This document shows positions 22,383-34,655 of a stretch of DNA of 64,000 bases, one piece after another (position 1 is the first letter of the stretch; each line of letters begins with the position of its first letter). The DNA comes from Maratus speciosus (taxonomy: Eukaryota; Arthropoda; Arachnida; Araneae; Salticidae), in NCBI GenBank assembly GCA_963932465.1, contig OZ010787.1:18431936-18495935 (forward strand). The letters are read 5' to 3'. The translations under genes were made by a program, and so were the position numbers. The notes under the pieces were generated by a model. It did not search any database. It had not been told where the DNA came from and saw nothing but the letters and a program-made list of their open reading frames with translations.

Positions 22383-24647
22383 TCAATAAGATGGCCGTTT
22401 TACTGCTTGTAAGAATTATGGAAAAAAAAACAACTAATATCCTGCTTTGTTTAAAATCCCAAAAGAAAATACAGAGCGTCGTGGGCTTTGAAACACAGGA
22501 TGAAAGTTAAAAAAAAAAAGAATATATATACATATTATTAGGGGTTGAATGAAAAAAGAGCTATTTGCTACATGAGTGTAATAAACAAATCTTGCTTTTT
22601 GTGTGACAGTTTATTGAAAATAAGTAGTTGCCGATACTCAACATGGGCATTTATCATCTCCGTTTATTATCACAGAAATTTTTTAAAATCTCAGATTGAA
22701 ATTAAATTTAAGGTGTAGATTTCTTTCCTCCTCTCTCTTCTCCCGTCGTTCCAAAAATAAATCTGCAAATTTTAAGGATGTTTGCGCGGATAAGTTCGCG
22801 AACATCTGTTTGGATTTTGTTCAGCATGATCGTGCACGCCTTAATTGCACGAAAAATTAATTAAATTTTATACATAATGTATTTTAGAGGCAATATTTCA
22901 TTGCTGACTTCTATCTTTAAAACTTGTTTATTCTAAAATATGTAATTTCTTAATATTCTAAAATATTCAGCTTCCAATGAAATTGACTACATAGATTAAA
23001 AAATATTGCTAACAAAAGATTTGAAATTTCAGAAGATGTAATTTTTCTCATTTTATTTAAATAAATATTATATTTTCTTAAATACCGTTAAAAATATTAA
23101 TAACATGTAGATGTTTTACAGCTCCATAGTATTTCAAAAGACTATGAAATATGAATTTAATCCTATTTTCAATAAAGATATTGATCTCTTTTGTTGTTTT
23201 ATTTGTTACTGATAATTTAAAAATCCCTAATTGGATCGATAAAGTGTTACTTCCCTACTTTTATATTTTTTATTCATCCATTTGTATACTTACGGCTTCA
23301 TTCATTTAACACATACGCATTTCGATATGAGCTTTAATACCTAACCCTTTTAGGGAGGGGGATAGAACATTATGAAATGATTTTACACCTCGAAACCTGT
23401 GATGCTTGTTTTATAAAATTCTTCAATGGAAGTATTTATACATTATGAATATGAAGCACCTTCTTTCTTAGAAGCATTTTAATTTCTATTTACTTCATTA
23501 CTTTTTTTTCTGTTGTTTACTTATTCTATGATTTTTCACTCATATTTAAGGAGACCAATCAACGTTAAGCGTTTAATTGTTTTAGCATTTATGTAAAATG
23601 ATCCCATGGATACCCTGAACTGTTACAAATTCACTGCAAAAAGTTTCTCTGAAAATTCCAATTAGAACACAAGTTATCGCTGAAAACGTCCGGGATTCTG
23701 TTAAAAATCGGGAAATTAAAAAAAAAGTCTCGGTATATCAGGACAGTAAGCCTAAGACTGGGGCTGTCCGGAAAAAAGGGACGTGTGGGACCTTAAAAAT
23801 TGAAATATAATAAACGATAGTGTTGTTAAAATAATAACCTCAAAAATAATTTATTGCTAATTTCAATTCATTTTTTTTTAAATTAAATTAACTGGTTTAT
23901 GACATATTTCATATTTTCGCGCAAAAACTTATCGGGTTGGGAACCTGGGAACACCCCACAAAATAGTTCTAGTTACGCCTATGAGTCTGCTTACCAAGTC
24001 TGGGAACTAAATTATTTTTGGCGCATTAATTAGCTAAAGATTTGCTTTTCAGAAAACTATAAAGTTCTCCAAAAATTACTTACACTCATCGGCGTACGCA
24101 GAAGTAGAGAAGGGAATAGTCGCCTCCCCCAAATCTTTAAAAATATTGAGATCTATAGCATGAAATACGAAGAGATATCAACGCCAGAAGAAAGGAATGT
24201 GATGAGGGGCAAGATTTTGTAAAAGATGGGACCGTGGTCTACAGCGTTAGTCCTCTTTTTTAAAATGTAGAATATAAATATGAAATAAGTTCAACTAAGC
24301 CCAACAAAAACTGAACTGAAGGTAACGTTTCGGCCCACATGTGGCATATTGTAAGTTGCCATCAGTTGCAATTTACCCCGATTTATCAGGCAATGGACCG
24401 CATATGGCTGTGAGTAGTACCGGCCACCAAATGAACACTAGCTGGTGGGCAACAAGTGGCATGCACCGGCAAGTTCTTATGAAGGCTCTCACTGCGTGAC
24501 CAAATACAACCTTATTATATACTGCCGAAATGCAATAAAATAGTGTACCAGGCCGGCATTATGAAATCATAGGGCAATTTTTACTGTGCAGAAAATAGAA
24601 AAGAGGGCGCTGCAAGTCGATGTTTGAACTAACAGAGATTCCGTGAT
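22383..24647. other. No gene seen (2.3 kb)
   Basis: AT-rich intronic sequence. A more GC-balanced stretch at about 24310-24600 (CGGCCCACATGTGGC...) looks like the body of an old repeat, but no ends or pol III boxes were found. Confidence 0.45.
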
Positions 24648-24651
24648 TTAA

Positions 24652-25160
24652 CCCTTAAATGCCTGATTTTTCAAAAATCATTGTAATAATGTTTTTCGGC
24701 TTTCATTTTTTAAGTAAATCATGGAAAAATACTTGAAAAAATCATATTTGTTTTAAGTATGGTTTAGGACTAAAAAACAGTTTGTTACTAATCGGCAATA
24801 CTGGTCTTTAATTGTAAAAATAATTTTCCTTGATAAAATTCTATAATATTAAATACACAAGAATTTTAAGAACTATAATAAGAAATAAATTTTACTTGCT
24901 CACTGCTGAACAAAATAGGGTATTTCGCAAGCTTCCAAACAAAATAAAAGGAACAAGTAACAACAATTGAAAAAAGAAATCTATATTTATTCATATACAG
25001 CACAAGTGTTGCCATCTACATGTTGAAAATCGATTTAATAAAATTTTCAGAATGTATTATATTGGCAACATTTCGCATTATAGCTTCAATATTATTCTAA
25101 TAGTATTTTAGAGGCCTAAATTGGGTATGTTGCCGAAAAGCAACACCCGGCATTTAAGGG
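24652..25160. mobile_element. TTAA-flanked MITE (piggyBac-like)
   Basis: TTAA at 24648-24651 and 25161-25164 flank inverted ends CCCTTAAATGCC and GGCATTTAAGGG. The TTAA target with CCC/GGG ends fits piggyBac-type elements. 509 bp, no coding. Confidence 0.8.
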
Positions 25161-25164
25161 TTAA

Positions 25165-26092
25165 GTAGACGTTACGTCATTCATTAGTGCGTAAGGATCA
25201 ATTGTATTCAAAGCGACACATTTTCTTCATATTTTATCATTTAGAAAGAAGAAAAATATTTTATTTACTTCTCACTACTTTTTATAATATTGCATGTTTT
25301 TTATAGTATTTTTTATTTTTAGTTTGATATAATTAGTACCATCTTTGCAGATGGGTTGACTCAATCCAGGACCCTATTCAGTATAGAATATGTGCTATAG
25401 CTTTTCTTTATCCTTAATATTATATAAAACATATATAAAATACATAAAACATATATTAAGAATTCAGGAAATCATAATGAACAGTAAAAACTAAAACGCT
25501 TTTTAATACTGTTGTTATTATTAGTACTAGTTACTGTTACTAATAGTAGTAGTAGTTCCTCTAAAATTATATTTAAAAAATGGCCACACATATGTGCGCC
25601 GCTTATGAATTCGTTGTCTGCAACAGTGTGCATAATAATCTGTGGCTGCAGAAAATTTATAATCAATACTTCATACTTTTACAGCAGGATGAGAATATAT
25701 ACAAAGCTTACATCCAAATACGTAGTTATATGTTTATATATAGTTTAGGGCATTTAATATGTTTAATTTTTTGTGAGAGTATATGGAGAGGGGAGGGGGC
25801 GAATGAATGTCAGTCCCTGGGACTGGAATGCATTTGATGTACATTTCCTCATTCCTGCATTTGATGTACAGTTTTCACTCAAGAAAAAGAAACTCCATGC
25901 TTCAGAAAACATATACATATTTGACCATAAAGAAGGGTTGGATTTTCTCCAGATTGGTTGGTTGCATGAGGTTTTATGGCGCAAAATCCCTTAAGGGACA
26001 TGCTGCGCCAAGATTTTCTCCAGAAGCAGGACTTAATTTTAGTATGGGCAAACTGGGTCGTGACCCTGGTCTTCCAGATTTTAGGGCACTTT
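25165..26092. other. No gene seen; minor repeats
   Basis: Degenerate GTT/ATT microsatellites occur at 25508-25560. A TTGATGTACA word is duplicated near 25838 and 25862. A short hyphenated palindrome TGGCGCA...CCTTAAGG...TGCGCCA is centred near 25995. Confidence 0.5.
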
Positions 26093-26490
26093 AGGCCCAC
26101 CTCGAAATTTGGTATGCAATTTTCGTACGGTAGATACTTTAAATTTCTTTCAACATTATACTGATTATAATAAATATTTTGAATTTTTAGACGAGGATAA
26201 GATTAAAAACAAAAAAATATTTATCTAAATACTGTAAAACCCTTCAATAGCGGACACATCGGAACCGTGGAATTTGTCTGCTATTTAGAGGTGACCGCTT
26301 TCTCTTCAAGCACACAAATTCTGTGGTCCCGTGATATCCGCAATTGAATGGTTTTATTGCATTTAGATAAATATAGATATATTTTTTAATTTTGTTTTGA
26401 AATCCAAAATATTCATTATAATCAGCACAATGTCGATAGAGATTTAAAATATCACCTATACGAAAATTGCATACTAAATTTGGGGTCCCT
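26093..26490. mobile_element. Palindromic element with pogo/Tigger-like core
   Basis: Arms of about 180-190 bp pair around a centre near 26300. The inner part of each arm reads TAAAACCCTTCAATAGCGG-like sequence, recalling pogo/Tigger terminal repeats (TAAAACCTC...TA.CGGA). Similar strings occur at 44760, 29901 and 32829. The outer ends were not resolved to the base. Confidence 0.6.
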
Positions 26491-28169
26491 AAAGTCAGAG
26501 GGCAAGGCCGCGGCTCAGTGCTTTAATCAGGCTCTGCTTTCATAACAAATCCAGCCCTGCGTTATTGTTAAATACTTTACAATTTATCAAGCAGGATTCA
26601 GTGTAGTCAATCATGACCGCATTAATTTTAAAACAATAAAAATGTGGTCAAAATGGCTGCCTGTTGCCGAAAAATTAAATGTCAAAAATGGTGGCAATTG
26701 AGAAGTTTCAAGTGTCTGAAATTCAGATTCATATGGAAAATTTTACATTAAAAAAATCTTTCATTTACATATGAAACTATAATTTATTTACCTTTATTAT
26801 TTTATACTAATTTGAATACGTCAAAAGGAATATTATTTGGTAATTAAGGTAAATAGTGTTGTAAATATTGTACTAAAAGTTCTATAACTACCGATTTAAT
26901 GTCAGTTTTAATGAACGAATCCTTTCTAAATTTCATATCATTATTATTAAATAAATTTTCTAATCTACCTTCAAATGTTACGGGAGAAAACTTATTGAGG
27001 TAGAATTTTTCTTAATTCATAATTTGGAAGAAAAAGTATTATATGAAAATTTTTAAGCTTATATTTAAACGACATTTTTAAGATTATGCTTAGATTGTCA
27101 ATAAATAAAAATTTCTGAAGATTTGGCTAATAATATCAAGGAAATGCAATTTTTTAAACGTAAGTTAAAAGTAGCTAACACGATGCATTTCGGACGAAAA
27201 AATCTTTTTTCATTAAGAGTTAAAAGACGTTGTACAACTTAGAGAGCCGAATGAACTCTTCTTTTTGCTCCTGTACAACAACAGCACTTTGTAGTAAACG
27301 ATCTACTACAGAGATAGAACAAATGGTATTATTCATACTCTAATAATAGACGAAAAAACTAGACTATACCGGTCCCCAGTGGAATGGAAGAGTGAGTAGT
27401 GATGCTGGGATATACGCACGTGCACAAAAGTATTCGAAAGAACCAATGATACTCTTTAGCAGATTACTGGAGACACGCTGAAGATTTCCTATTTATAGGA
27501 CGCTGGGCATTAACGGCTTAAATTAGTAATCCTGGTCTGGTTGACTCCTGGTATGAAAAAATTGATCGCAATTAGCAAGAAGCATACTTTTAAACAGTTT
27601 TAGTTTTGTTCCTATCTTTTCAACTACTTCTTTCTAGATGGGTAAGTTACAAAATAAATAAATAAATAAATAAAATATTTCAAAATAAAAGTATATCTTT
27701 CTTAAATCCTTCGAATGAGTTATTTTTAGCCAGATGAAGCTTTTTTTAGCTTTAAGTGACGAAATCGCATTAGAGCGCTAAAAATAAACACAGGAGTACT
27801 TTGAAATTTTATTTTCTTTATTGTTAAGTGTAAAATACCAAAAGATGTCTAACATGGAATCAGGTAAGCATTTAGTTGTCAAAAAATTACAAAAGAGTTC
27901 GAAGCAGAAATGTATTTAAAATCTTTCTTTAAGACAAAGATTGGTGAAAAAAAATTGTCCTTTGTGATTAATAAGTTACGCGTAGTTCAAATGTTTCGAA
28001 GCAAAGTAATTGGATAGTGTAAAAACAATGAAATTTTCACAAAGCTACCTACAAAATATGTAATTTTATCGAAATTTTGTCGCTTGCGATGTTATTGTCT
28101 GCCCTGAGAAAGTTATATCGCACCTCCTTATATCAGTCAGTCGGTTATAGCGTTCGTTTTTCATGTCTC
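26491..28169. other. No gene seen
   Basis: AT-rich. An (AATA)n-type microsatellite lies at 27655-27673. No convincing exon. Confidence 0.5.
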
Positions 28170-28370
28170 CCCCAGTGGCGCAGCGAGGGGGGGGGGCGGG
28201 GGGCCCGCCCAGAGCCAAGACAAAAATACAGAAATTTCCATTTTTTTTATGAATCAAATAATTTAAAACAAAACTAAAGTTAGAATTATATTTATTTTAT
28301 TCGAAATTCGCCGCTTTATCGAATCAAATCCTGCTCAAAAGTTTGATTTGTTTAAACGGCGGTAATGTAT
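28170..28370. repeat. hAT-like end with G-run (CAGTGGCGCAG family)
   Basis: CAGTGGCGCAGCGAGGGGG at about 28172 is followed by C/G-rich sequence and a body similar to 36114-36310 (shared GCCGCTT and CAAAG... segments). The mirror end, GCTGCGCCACTG, is at about 42740-42751. A matching partner and target duplication were not found for this copy. Confidence 0.5.
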
Positions 28371-28867
28371 TTTATTTTAAAAATAGGGAAAACATATGGT
28401 AACAGATATCGGCTTTTAACGAAAACTGGTCACTCATTTCGAGGACAGCATTCCTTCGCACTATTGGAAATCAGCCGTAGGCTAAAAGGAATGGTCATTT
28501 CCTGTGCCTGTGAATGCCGCCTTGAGTTCTTCAAAACTGCACCATTGGGAGTCTTAATTAATTGCTCTTTTTTTGGAAACGGGACTGGACCCTCGAATTC
28601 CAGGAAAAACACAAAATGCATGCTTTGAAGAGTAGACTCCACACATGTTCTGTTATCAGTTGCTGTTGTGCTAAGGTATTAGTTTGACACCCTCTTCAGA
28701 GAAGAAAATTATGAAAAAGATGGTAAGAAAACATTTTTTTAAGTCTTTGACTTCATCCAAGCTTTCATTAATTCAGATATGTTTGGAAAGTATTCTTTTA
28801 TATTTATGTTTATGTAAATTCTTTTATATTTATGTTTCTGGAAAGATATAAACGCGCATGCTTTACA
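28371..28867. other. No gene recognised
   Basis: Open frames cross 28365-28642 on both strands without any recognised domain. A short tandem duplication of TCTTTTATATTTATGTTT is at 28794-28842. Confidence 0.4.
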
Positions 28868-28868
28868 A

Positions 28869-28925
28869 GGGCGCCCATATGGGGGGGGAGTAAAAGGAGG
28901 GGCTTACCCCCCCCCCTAGATTTTT
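28869..28925. repeat. GGGCGCCCATATG G-rich element end
   Basis: GGGCGCCCATATGGGGGGG resembles, inverted, CATATGGGCGCTC at about 35799-35811. The two could be ends of one very large element or of two truncated copies. No target duplication was found. Confidence 0.4.
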
Positions 28926-30080
28926 TTATAATTCAGTTGCAAGATATGAAAATTTTGACTTTATCTTGTAAAAACAAAGCAGAATAAAACCTGCATCGAC
29001 AAGATCAGAAGACACCGGGACAATTTTGCGTTTTAGATGGGTTTCCGTCTCAGCAGGTATAATTACTGGGAATTCATTTTGTCATACCATGATTTTTTTT
29101 TTCTTTTAAAATTGATTCTGTTTTAGACAGGTTCTGTTTTCATGAGTTTTTAATTAGTGCTTTCGAATAGGGTGCTTCTTACAAAAAGAAAAAACACAAG
29201 ATGGGAAACAAATTCCATTTTAGACAATATTTATCTTAGTAGGTGTTACTGTGTGGGTTTTTTTCCTACAAGACAATAACAGTTTTTCTGCATAAGCTAC
29301 ACTCTAAAATTGGGAGGAGTGAAAAGTCCACTCTTTGAAAGAGTGACAGGCATTTTCACTCTTTTAGGAGTGAATTTTGTAAAAATACACTCCTTAAAGA
29401 GTGGAATTTCCCACTCTCTGGAAAGGAGTGCAATATCTCACTCCGTTATCGAGAGTGAAACAGTCACTCCCGAAAGAGTGGCTTACGTATGCATTGCTTA
29501 TTAACCAATCAGGAACAGCAAGGCGACAGCGCCCTCGTAAGATAAGAAAAATGATCACTTTTTCGTCCGCCATTTTACGATTAACAGATTAGGATATCAT
29601 TAAACTTATTCTTAATGGGATACATAAAATAAAGGTAAGTCTTATTTAATTTTAACCATTTATTCGTGTAGATATGTTAGATGAGCCAAATAGTTGTATT
29701 TTGTGTAGAAAAAGATTGGTCGAGGATTCTATTCCAAGAAAATTGATTTCCTAGAAAAGAGATTGTCTATTATGTTTCTTCATGTAGCGGTTTGAAATAT
29801 AATTGTTTTAACAATTGAAAAGCACACAAATGGTTAGCAATAGATAATGAAAACTTCATTAATTCGACCAATGTGAATTAAAAAAAAATGGGTGTAAATA
29901 CAGTAAAATCTGTCTAAGGCGGACTCTGTGTAAGCCGGAAATCTGTCTACTGCGGAAATATTTTGAAGTCCCGGCGCATCCATAGAAAATAACACTAATA
30001 CGTGCTCCATAAGCCGGAATCTGAATAACGCGGAAACGGAAAGGATTTTAAGGTCCCGCGGTAAACAAATTTTTTCACGA

Positions 30081-31600
30081 TGTTTGAACGGCAAGATTTT
30101 CTGTAAACTGTCCTATGAATGCAATGAGTTAGTTCATTCCTAGTGAGGGAAACATCCAAAAACGGTAACGTTCTATTTATTTCTAATTCCAAAGTGAATT
30201 TTATCTTATTGTCACTATTGTTGGCATGTTCAAGAAAATTCACAAGCGCTGGAAGGCCATGATCCCATATAATTAATATGTCGTCCACATATGTTAATAT
30301 GTCGTCCATTGGTGGGGTCACCAATTTCTGGTTTGTTGGCCGAGTTAAAACTTAGACCTTTGGAGACCAAGATTATTTCAAATTCTGTTTTTAAACCAAG
30401 TTTATGGGTCAGATTTGTGGACGACATATTAATTATATGGGATCATGGCCTTCCAGCGCTTATGAATTTTCTTGAACATGCCAACAATAGTGACAATAAG
30501 ATAAAATTCACTTTGGAATTAGAAATAAATAGAACGTTACCGTTTTTGGATGTTTCCCTCACTAGGAATGAACTAACTCATTGCATTGATAGGACAGTTT
30601 ACAGAAAATCTTGTCGTTCAAACAATACAATTCCTTATAATAGCCACTCTCCATTTCATTATAAAGCTTCAGCTTACCGGTTTTATATTAGACGTGCATT
30701 TGAAGTTTGCTCTGATACTCACCTGCAAGAAGAACTGGATAAAATTAAGTCAATTGCTAATAGTAATGGTTTTTCCACTAAATTTATTGATAAGTTGATT
30801 TATAAGTTTAAGCACGCAGAACCAGCTAAAATAGAGTGTATTAGTAAAAATGAAGTTAAATTTATGGCAGTTGATTACATTCCTCGTTTATATGAAAAAT
30901 TAAAATACATCCTAAGGAAATATAGTATAACGTTAATAGCTAGAGATAACACCAAATTAATTAATCTTGTTCAAAAAAGAGCTGATCCTATTAGTATGGA
31001 AAGTAAGTCAGGAGTTTATATCATCCCATACAGAAGTAAAGAAACAAATAAGATATTTAATTACATTGGTATGACCACAAGAAAATTCCAAACAAGAGTT
31101 AAAGAGCATATGCAGGATATTAATAAAAATAGACCGGCTACCGCCCTCTCAAGGTTGTTTCAAACTAAAGATATTGACATCCTTTTCAATAGAGCAAAAG
31201 TCATTATCCAGGCTTCTGATTTTAATAGTTGTGCTATTTTAGAGTCTTTGGAAATTTTAACCCAAGCAGAAAATTGTTGTAATGACGTATTATCATACCA
31301 AATTCCGCGTATCTGGTTTAATTTACTTAATATTACTGGAAAGTTCGGTCTCTCGGAGGATTGAGCTTTCTCTACCTTCCCCCTCCTTCAGTTTAATGGA
31401 TACGACCACCTGCGGGCTTCCTGAAGTGAGTTTCCGGTCAATCTGTAGCAGTAAACATCGAGCGTCGAGTGTTTTTATCAGTCAATTCTCTTCTCCTTGA
31501 CAAAGGCTTAAGGTTAGCCGAAAGCGCTCGGAGTAGCTTTTTATCATTTTAACATCTAGTGTTTTTAATTTTTAAAAAACATTTGTATATATTTTATCAC
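30081..31600 (+). mobile_element. Penelope-like retroelement with inverted 5' segment
   Basis: About 207 bp at 30081-30287 is a near-exact inverted copy of 30417-30624, inside the reverse transcriptase region. The rest of the element reads forward from about 30310. Inverted 5' segments are typical of Penelope-like insertions. After the CDS, 3' UTR sequence includes a GCCGAAAGCGCTCGG hairpin (about 31518-31532). The right border was not fixed. Confidence 0.8.
30291..31364 (+). CDS. Penelope-like reverse transcriptase / GIY-YIG endonuclease, C-terminal part
   Basis: An open frame of 357 codons. Reverse transcriptase motifs are GSPISGLLAEL (residues 9-19) and the active site RFVDDIL (41-47), then FLDVSLTR. 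After a connector comes a GIY-YIG nuclease: GVYIIP at 241-246, NYIGMTTRKF with YIG at 258-260, an Arg in the RV near 270, and the catalytic-type Glu in KEH near 272. Together these are diagnostic of Penelope-like elements. The N-terminal fingers and palm of the reverse transcriptase are missing, replaced by the inverted segment, so the protein is 5' truncated and not functional. The first few codons come from the inversion junction and are not native. The intact frame suggests a fairly young insertion. Confidence 0.88.
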   Translation: MLICRPLVGSPISGLLAELKLRPLETKIISNSVFKPSLWVRFVDDILIIWDHGLPALMNFLEHANNSDNKIKFTLELEINRTLPFLDVSLTRNELTHCIDRTVYRKSCRSNNTIPYNSHSPFHYKASAYRFYIRRAFEVCSDTHLQEELDKIKSIANSNGFSTKFIDKLIYKFKHAEPAKIECISKNEVKFMAVDYIPRLYEKLKYILRKYSITLIARDNTKLINLVQKRADPISMESKSGVYIIPYRSKETNKIFNYIGMTTRKFQTRVKEHMQDINKNRPATALSRLFQTKDIDILFNRAKVIIQASDFNSCAILESLEILTQAENCCNDVLSYQIPRIWFNLLNITGKFGLSED

Positions 31601-32406
31601 ACCTATTTAGTAATGTGTTTTAAATGAAGCATTTGAATGTTTCCATGTTTTTATATTTACTTTTATACTTTTCATTAAATTCATAAAATGCAAAATCTCA
31701 TACATAAAACTCTCTCTATATATAAAAAATTAAATAAATAAATACATGTGCAAAATCATGTTTTTTTTTTATTTATTTGTCTAAATATATATATATATAT
31801 ATGCATTATTATGGTGTGAAAATAATAGACCATTTGTTTGTTGGGAAGCAATAGTTTTGCTGAGATTCGAACTCCAAAAATATTTATACTAAATAATATT
31901 TCACGTTAAGAACGGTTCTGAAGATTACAAACGTAAAAAATACGCAACAGTCTTTCTTTCTTTCTTTCTTTTTTTTTTTTTTACTGATTTGCATAAGGCG
32001 GAATATTGTCTACGCGGGAAATTTTCTTGGTCCCAATCGATTCCGCCTTAGACAGATTTTGCTGCATTTATTCTTCCCATTCAATTTTTTCAATCCCATT
32101 CCAACGTTTTCGAACGATCGAAAAAAGAAAATAATAGTAATATTAGTAATAATAAATTTTATCTGTTTCGTTTGCAAAGCATCCTCAGAGGACATCTGGA
32201 CACTCAGAGGACATCTGGATTTCTTCCAATTCATAGCAGATGCGAAGTAATCAAAATTAATTTGCCGTTCTGTGAGATTTTGTTTTTTCTTTTTTGGTTT
32301 ATACTGATATCAGATTTTACACACTTAGAGTATTTATCATCATTATTATTGTTTCCGGGTTAAAATATGATATTTCATGATTATGATATTACGAAAAGGT
32401 TGGTAT

Positions 32407-33069
32407 TAGAGGTCTGAACGGACCGAAATTTCCAGGCCCGGCCCGAATCATAGAAAAAAAATTCGGCCCGGCGCGGCCCGATACGAAAATTAAAAGTTTG
32501 GCTCGAGCCCAGCCCGACCCGTAGAAAAAATATTGGCTCGGTCCGGTAAAAAACTTAAAAGTTCGGCCCGAGTGAATTTCTACAAAACATTGATTTTTAC
32601 GTCGATTTTGTTAAAAATTTGTCTCGTACGAGGAGTTCTGACCCAAAATATTTATCTTAACATTTTTTTTTCATGTTTATAATCTTCATTTTTATAGAAG
32701 TGCCGCAGGCTGGGATATTTATTTTTTTAATGAATCTCTATTTCTTGCATGTAAATGCTTCAGTTATCATTAATATTGTTAATCCATATTCTATGTATTG
32801 AAGTGTTAAAAATCTGAAAAATACTATACAGTAAAATCTTCTAAGACGGAATTGTATAGAAAAAAAAATGCGTTATGGGCAAGTTCCCTTCTCAGCAAGT
32901 GTAAATGTATTATATATTCTTTTCTTACGTATTAGTATAATAATTTTGCATGGATCAAGACGTTTTACAGTTTAAAACAGGGCTCCGTCATAGGCAGATT
33001 CCTTTGCACACGTTTTACTAAATTTTAATTTAGTTATATTTTAATAAGCGTAGAAAACTACTATTCTTT

Positions 33070-33100
<31 letters not shown>

Positions 33101-33350
33101 GCTTAAGAGTAGAGTAATGGCGATTTAAAAATGTATGTATTTTTTGCAAAAAATTTTGGGCCAGGCCTAAATTAACTGACCTTTGAATGGACCAGGCCAC
33201 GCGGAGAGAATAATTTTCATACGGGCTGTGTCAAAACTACGACTGAAAATTTTGGGCCGTGAAGACTAGCAATGAAACCAGTCCCGGCTCTGTACAGAAA
33301 AAATAAGTTGGCCCGGCCCGAGTGCCAGGAATGAAAATCGGCCGTCTCTA
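32407..33350. mobile_element. TAGAG element with GGCCCGG iterons, copy 1
   Basis: It begins TAGAGGTCTGAACGGACC and ends GGCCGTCTCTA. Both ends carry clusters of GGCCCGGCCCGA/TCGGGCC words spaced by AAAATT-like sequence (32430-32575 and 33160-33335). The flanking 8-mers GTTGGTAT and GATGGTAC match at 6 of 8 positions. A small Tigger-like MITE (CAGTAAAATCTTCTAAGACGG at 32829 to about 33005) is nested inside. The same family occurs at 44437-45571 and, truncated, at 36602. Confidence 0.65.
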
Positions 33351-34655
33351 GATGGTACATTATTTTTTTTAAACTGTATGTAAGCTTTTTCTGCGGTTTA
33401 TGATTTTAAAATTTCGAGACTGAGTAGTATAAAATAAATTAATTATAGACATTCTGCATAAATTTTTAAATTTCCTCCAATTTAAACGCATTTTCTACGT
33501 TTTTGATGCACGTAATTTTTGGCAGTAAGAAATAAAACATGATATTTAAGCATTGAGATAAAATGTTTTTTATGGCTGTTTTGAAATTTATCGATAAGAC
33601 AGCTTTAGTATATTTTTTAAACAGTTCGTATTTTCTTACATAATCTGAATATTTTTTTAAAGCGATTAATAACTACTCTTTTACATCAAAATGTTTTTCA
33701 AACAATAAGAACTATGCAGTCATTCATATGCAGTCATTTACTTTATTTTTATTAAAATTCATACAGATACAGATAAATGTAATATGTTTATTTTTATATT
33801 TATTTTTTTCTATTTCCTAGGTCAATCTTTTCCTATAAAACATATCAAATCTATTTTGCTCATATTCCAAAATGCAATATCTACGGGAATAAAAAATTTA
33901 AATTAAATATGGCTTACTTTTTGTTTCATTAATAAGTATTGTTTTCAGCAATAATGGGCGAAAATTAGAAATCATGATTAAGTTAAGGAATATGTTTAAA
34001 AGAAAAATATATACATATTCCAGAGAACTTAAAAATTAGACTCCATGCTCATATTAAATAAAACAAAAGCAAATCACAGCGGATAAAAAAAAATACACAC
34101 ACATTCTTAATGTTTAAATCATGCTTAGAACTCATTAAAAAAAAAAAAAAAAGATGTAAGTTTATAAGCATTGTTTTTATGTGAAAAAATGAAAAATATT
34201 TTAGAACAATAGGACTTTGCAAAAATAGCAACAACTCACGGAAAAAATACTACAAAAAGAAATTTATATTTAAAACAAAAATTAAAATGAAATCAAACAT
34301 TGTTAAACATATAACATCCACCTATTAAAAAGTTATTTATAAAACTTTAAAAGTAATATTTTTATAAGGCATGCAATAAAAGCAAACACAAAGGATAAGA
34401 TTGGAATAAAATATATTAGTTTATTTCTGTCAGTAATCTAATTTAAATTCATATGTAACTTTAACTGATTTTTCCCTTAAAAGTTCAACTAGTGTTACAA
34501 ACTATGAATAAATATTGCTAATAAAGTATTTTATTTCAATCTTTACCACGGTTGTATCTATTTTCATTGCATGCTGTAAAAGATGTGATTCTTTTAAAAT
34601 GCCCATAAAAGTAAAATAAAAAAAGAAATAACTACATAAAAAATGAACATTATCT
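33351..34655. other. No gene seen
   Basis: Very AT-rich sequence inside the iteron-armed element. No frame of interest. Confidence 0.5.

Larger units (their letters stand above)
29901..32064. mobile_element. Pogo/Tigger-like element interrupted by a Penelope-like element
   Basis: CAGTAAAATCTGTCTAAGGC at 29901 and its reverse complement ending GATTTTGCTG at 32064 form matched ends, with TA on the left and a mutated CA on the right. Subterminal sequence repeats TAAGCCGGAA-like motifs, typical of pogo/Tigger ends. The Penelope-like insertion occupies most of its interior. No transposase is visible. Confidence 0.65.

Noticed and set aside
28365..28642. Overlapping frames on both strands (87 and 70 codons)
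   Set aside because: Neither resembles a known domain, and open frames on both strands over the same bases argue for chance.
31501..31545. Hammerhead ribozyme in the Penelope-like 3' region
   Set aside because: A GCCGAAAGCGCTCGG hairpin is present, but the required CTGATGA core was not seen.
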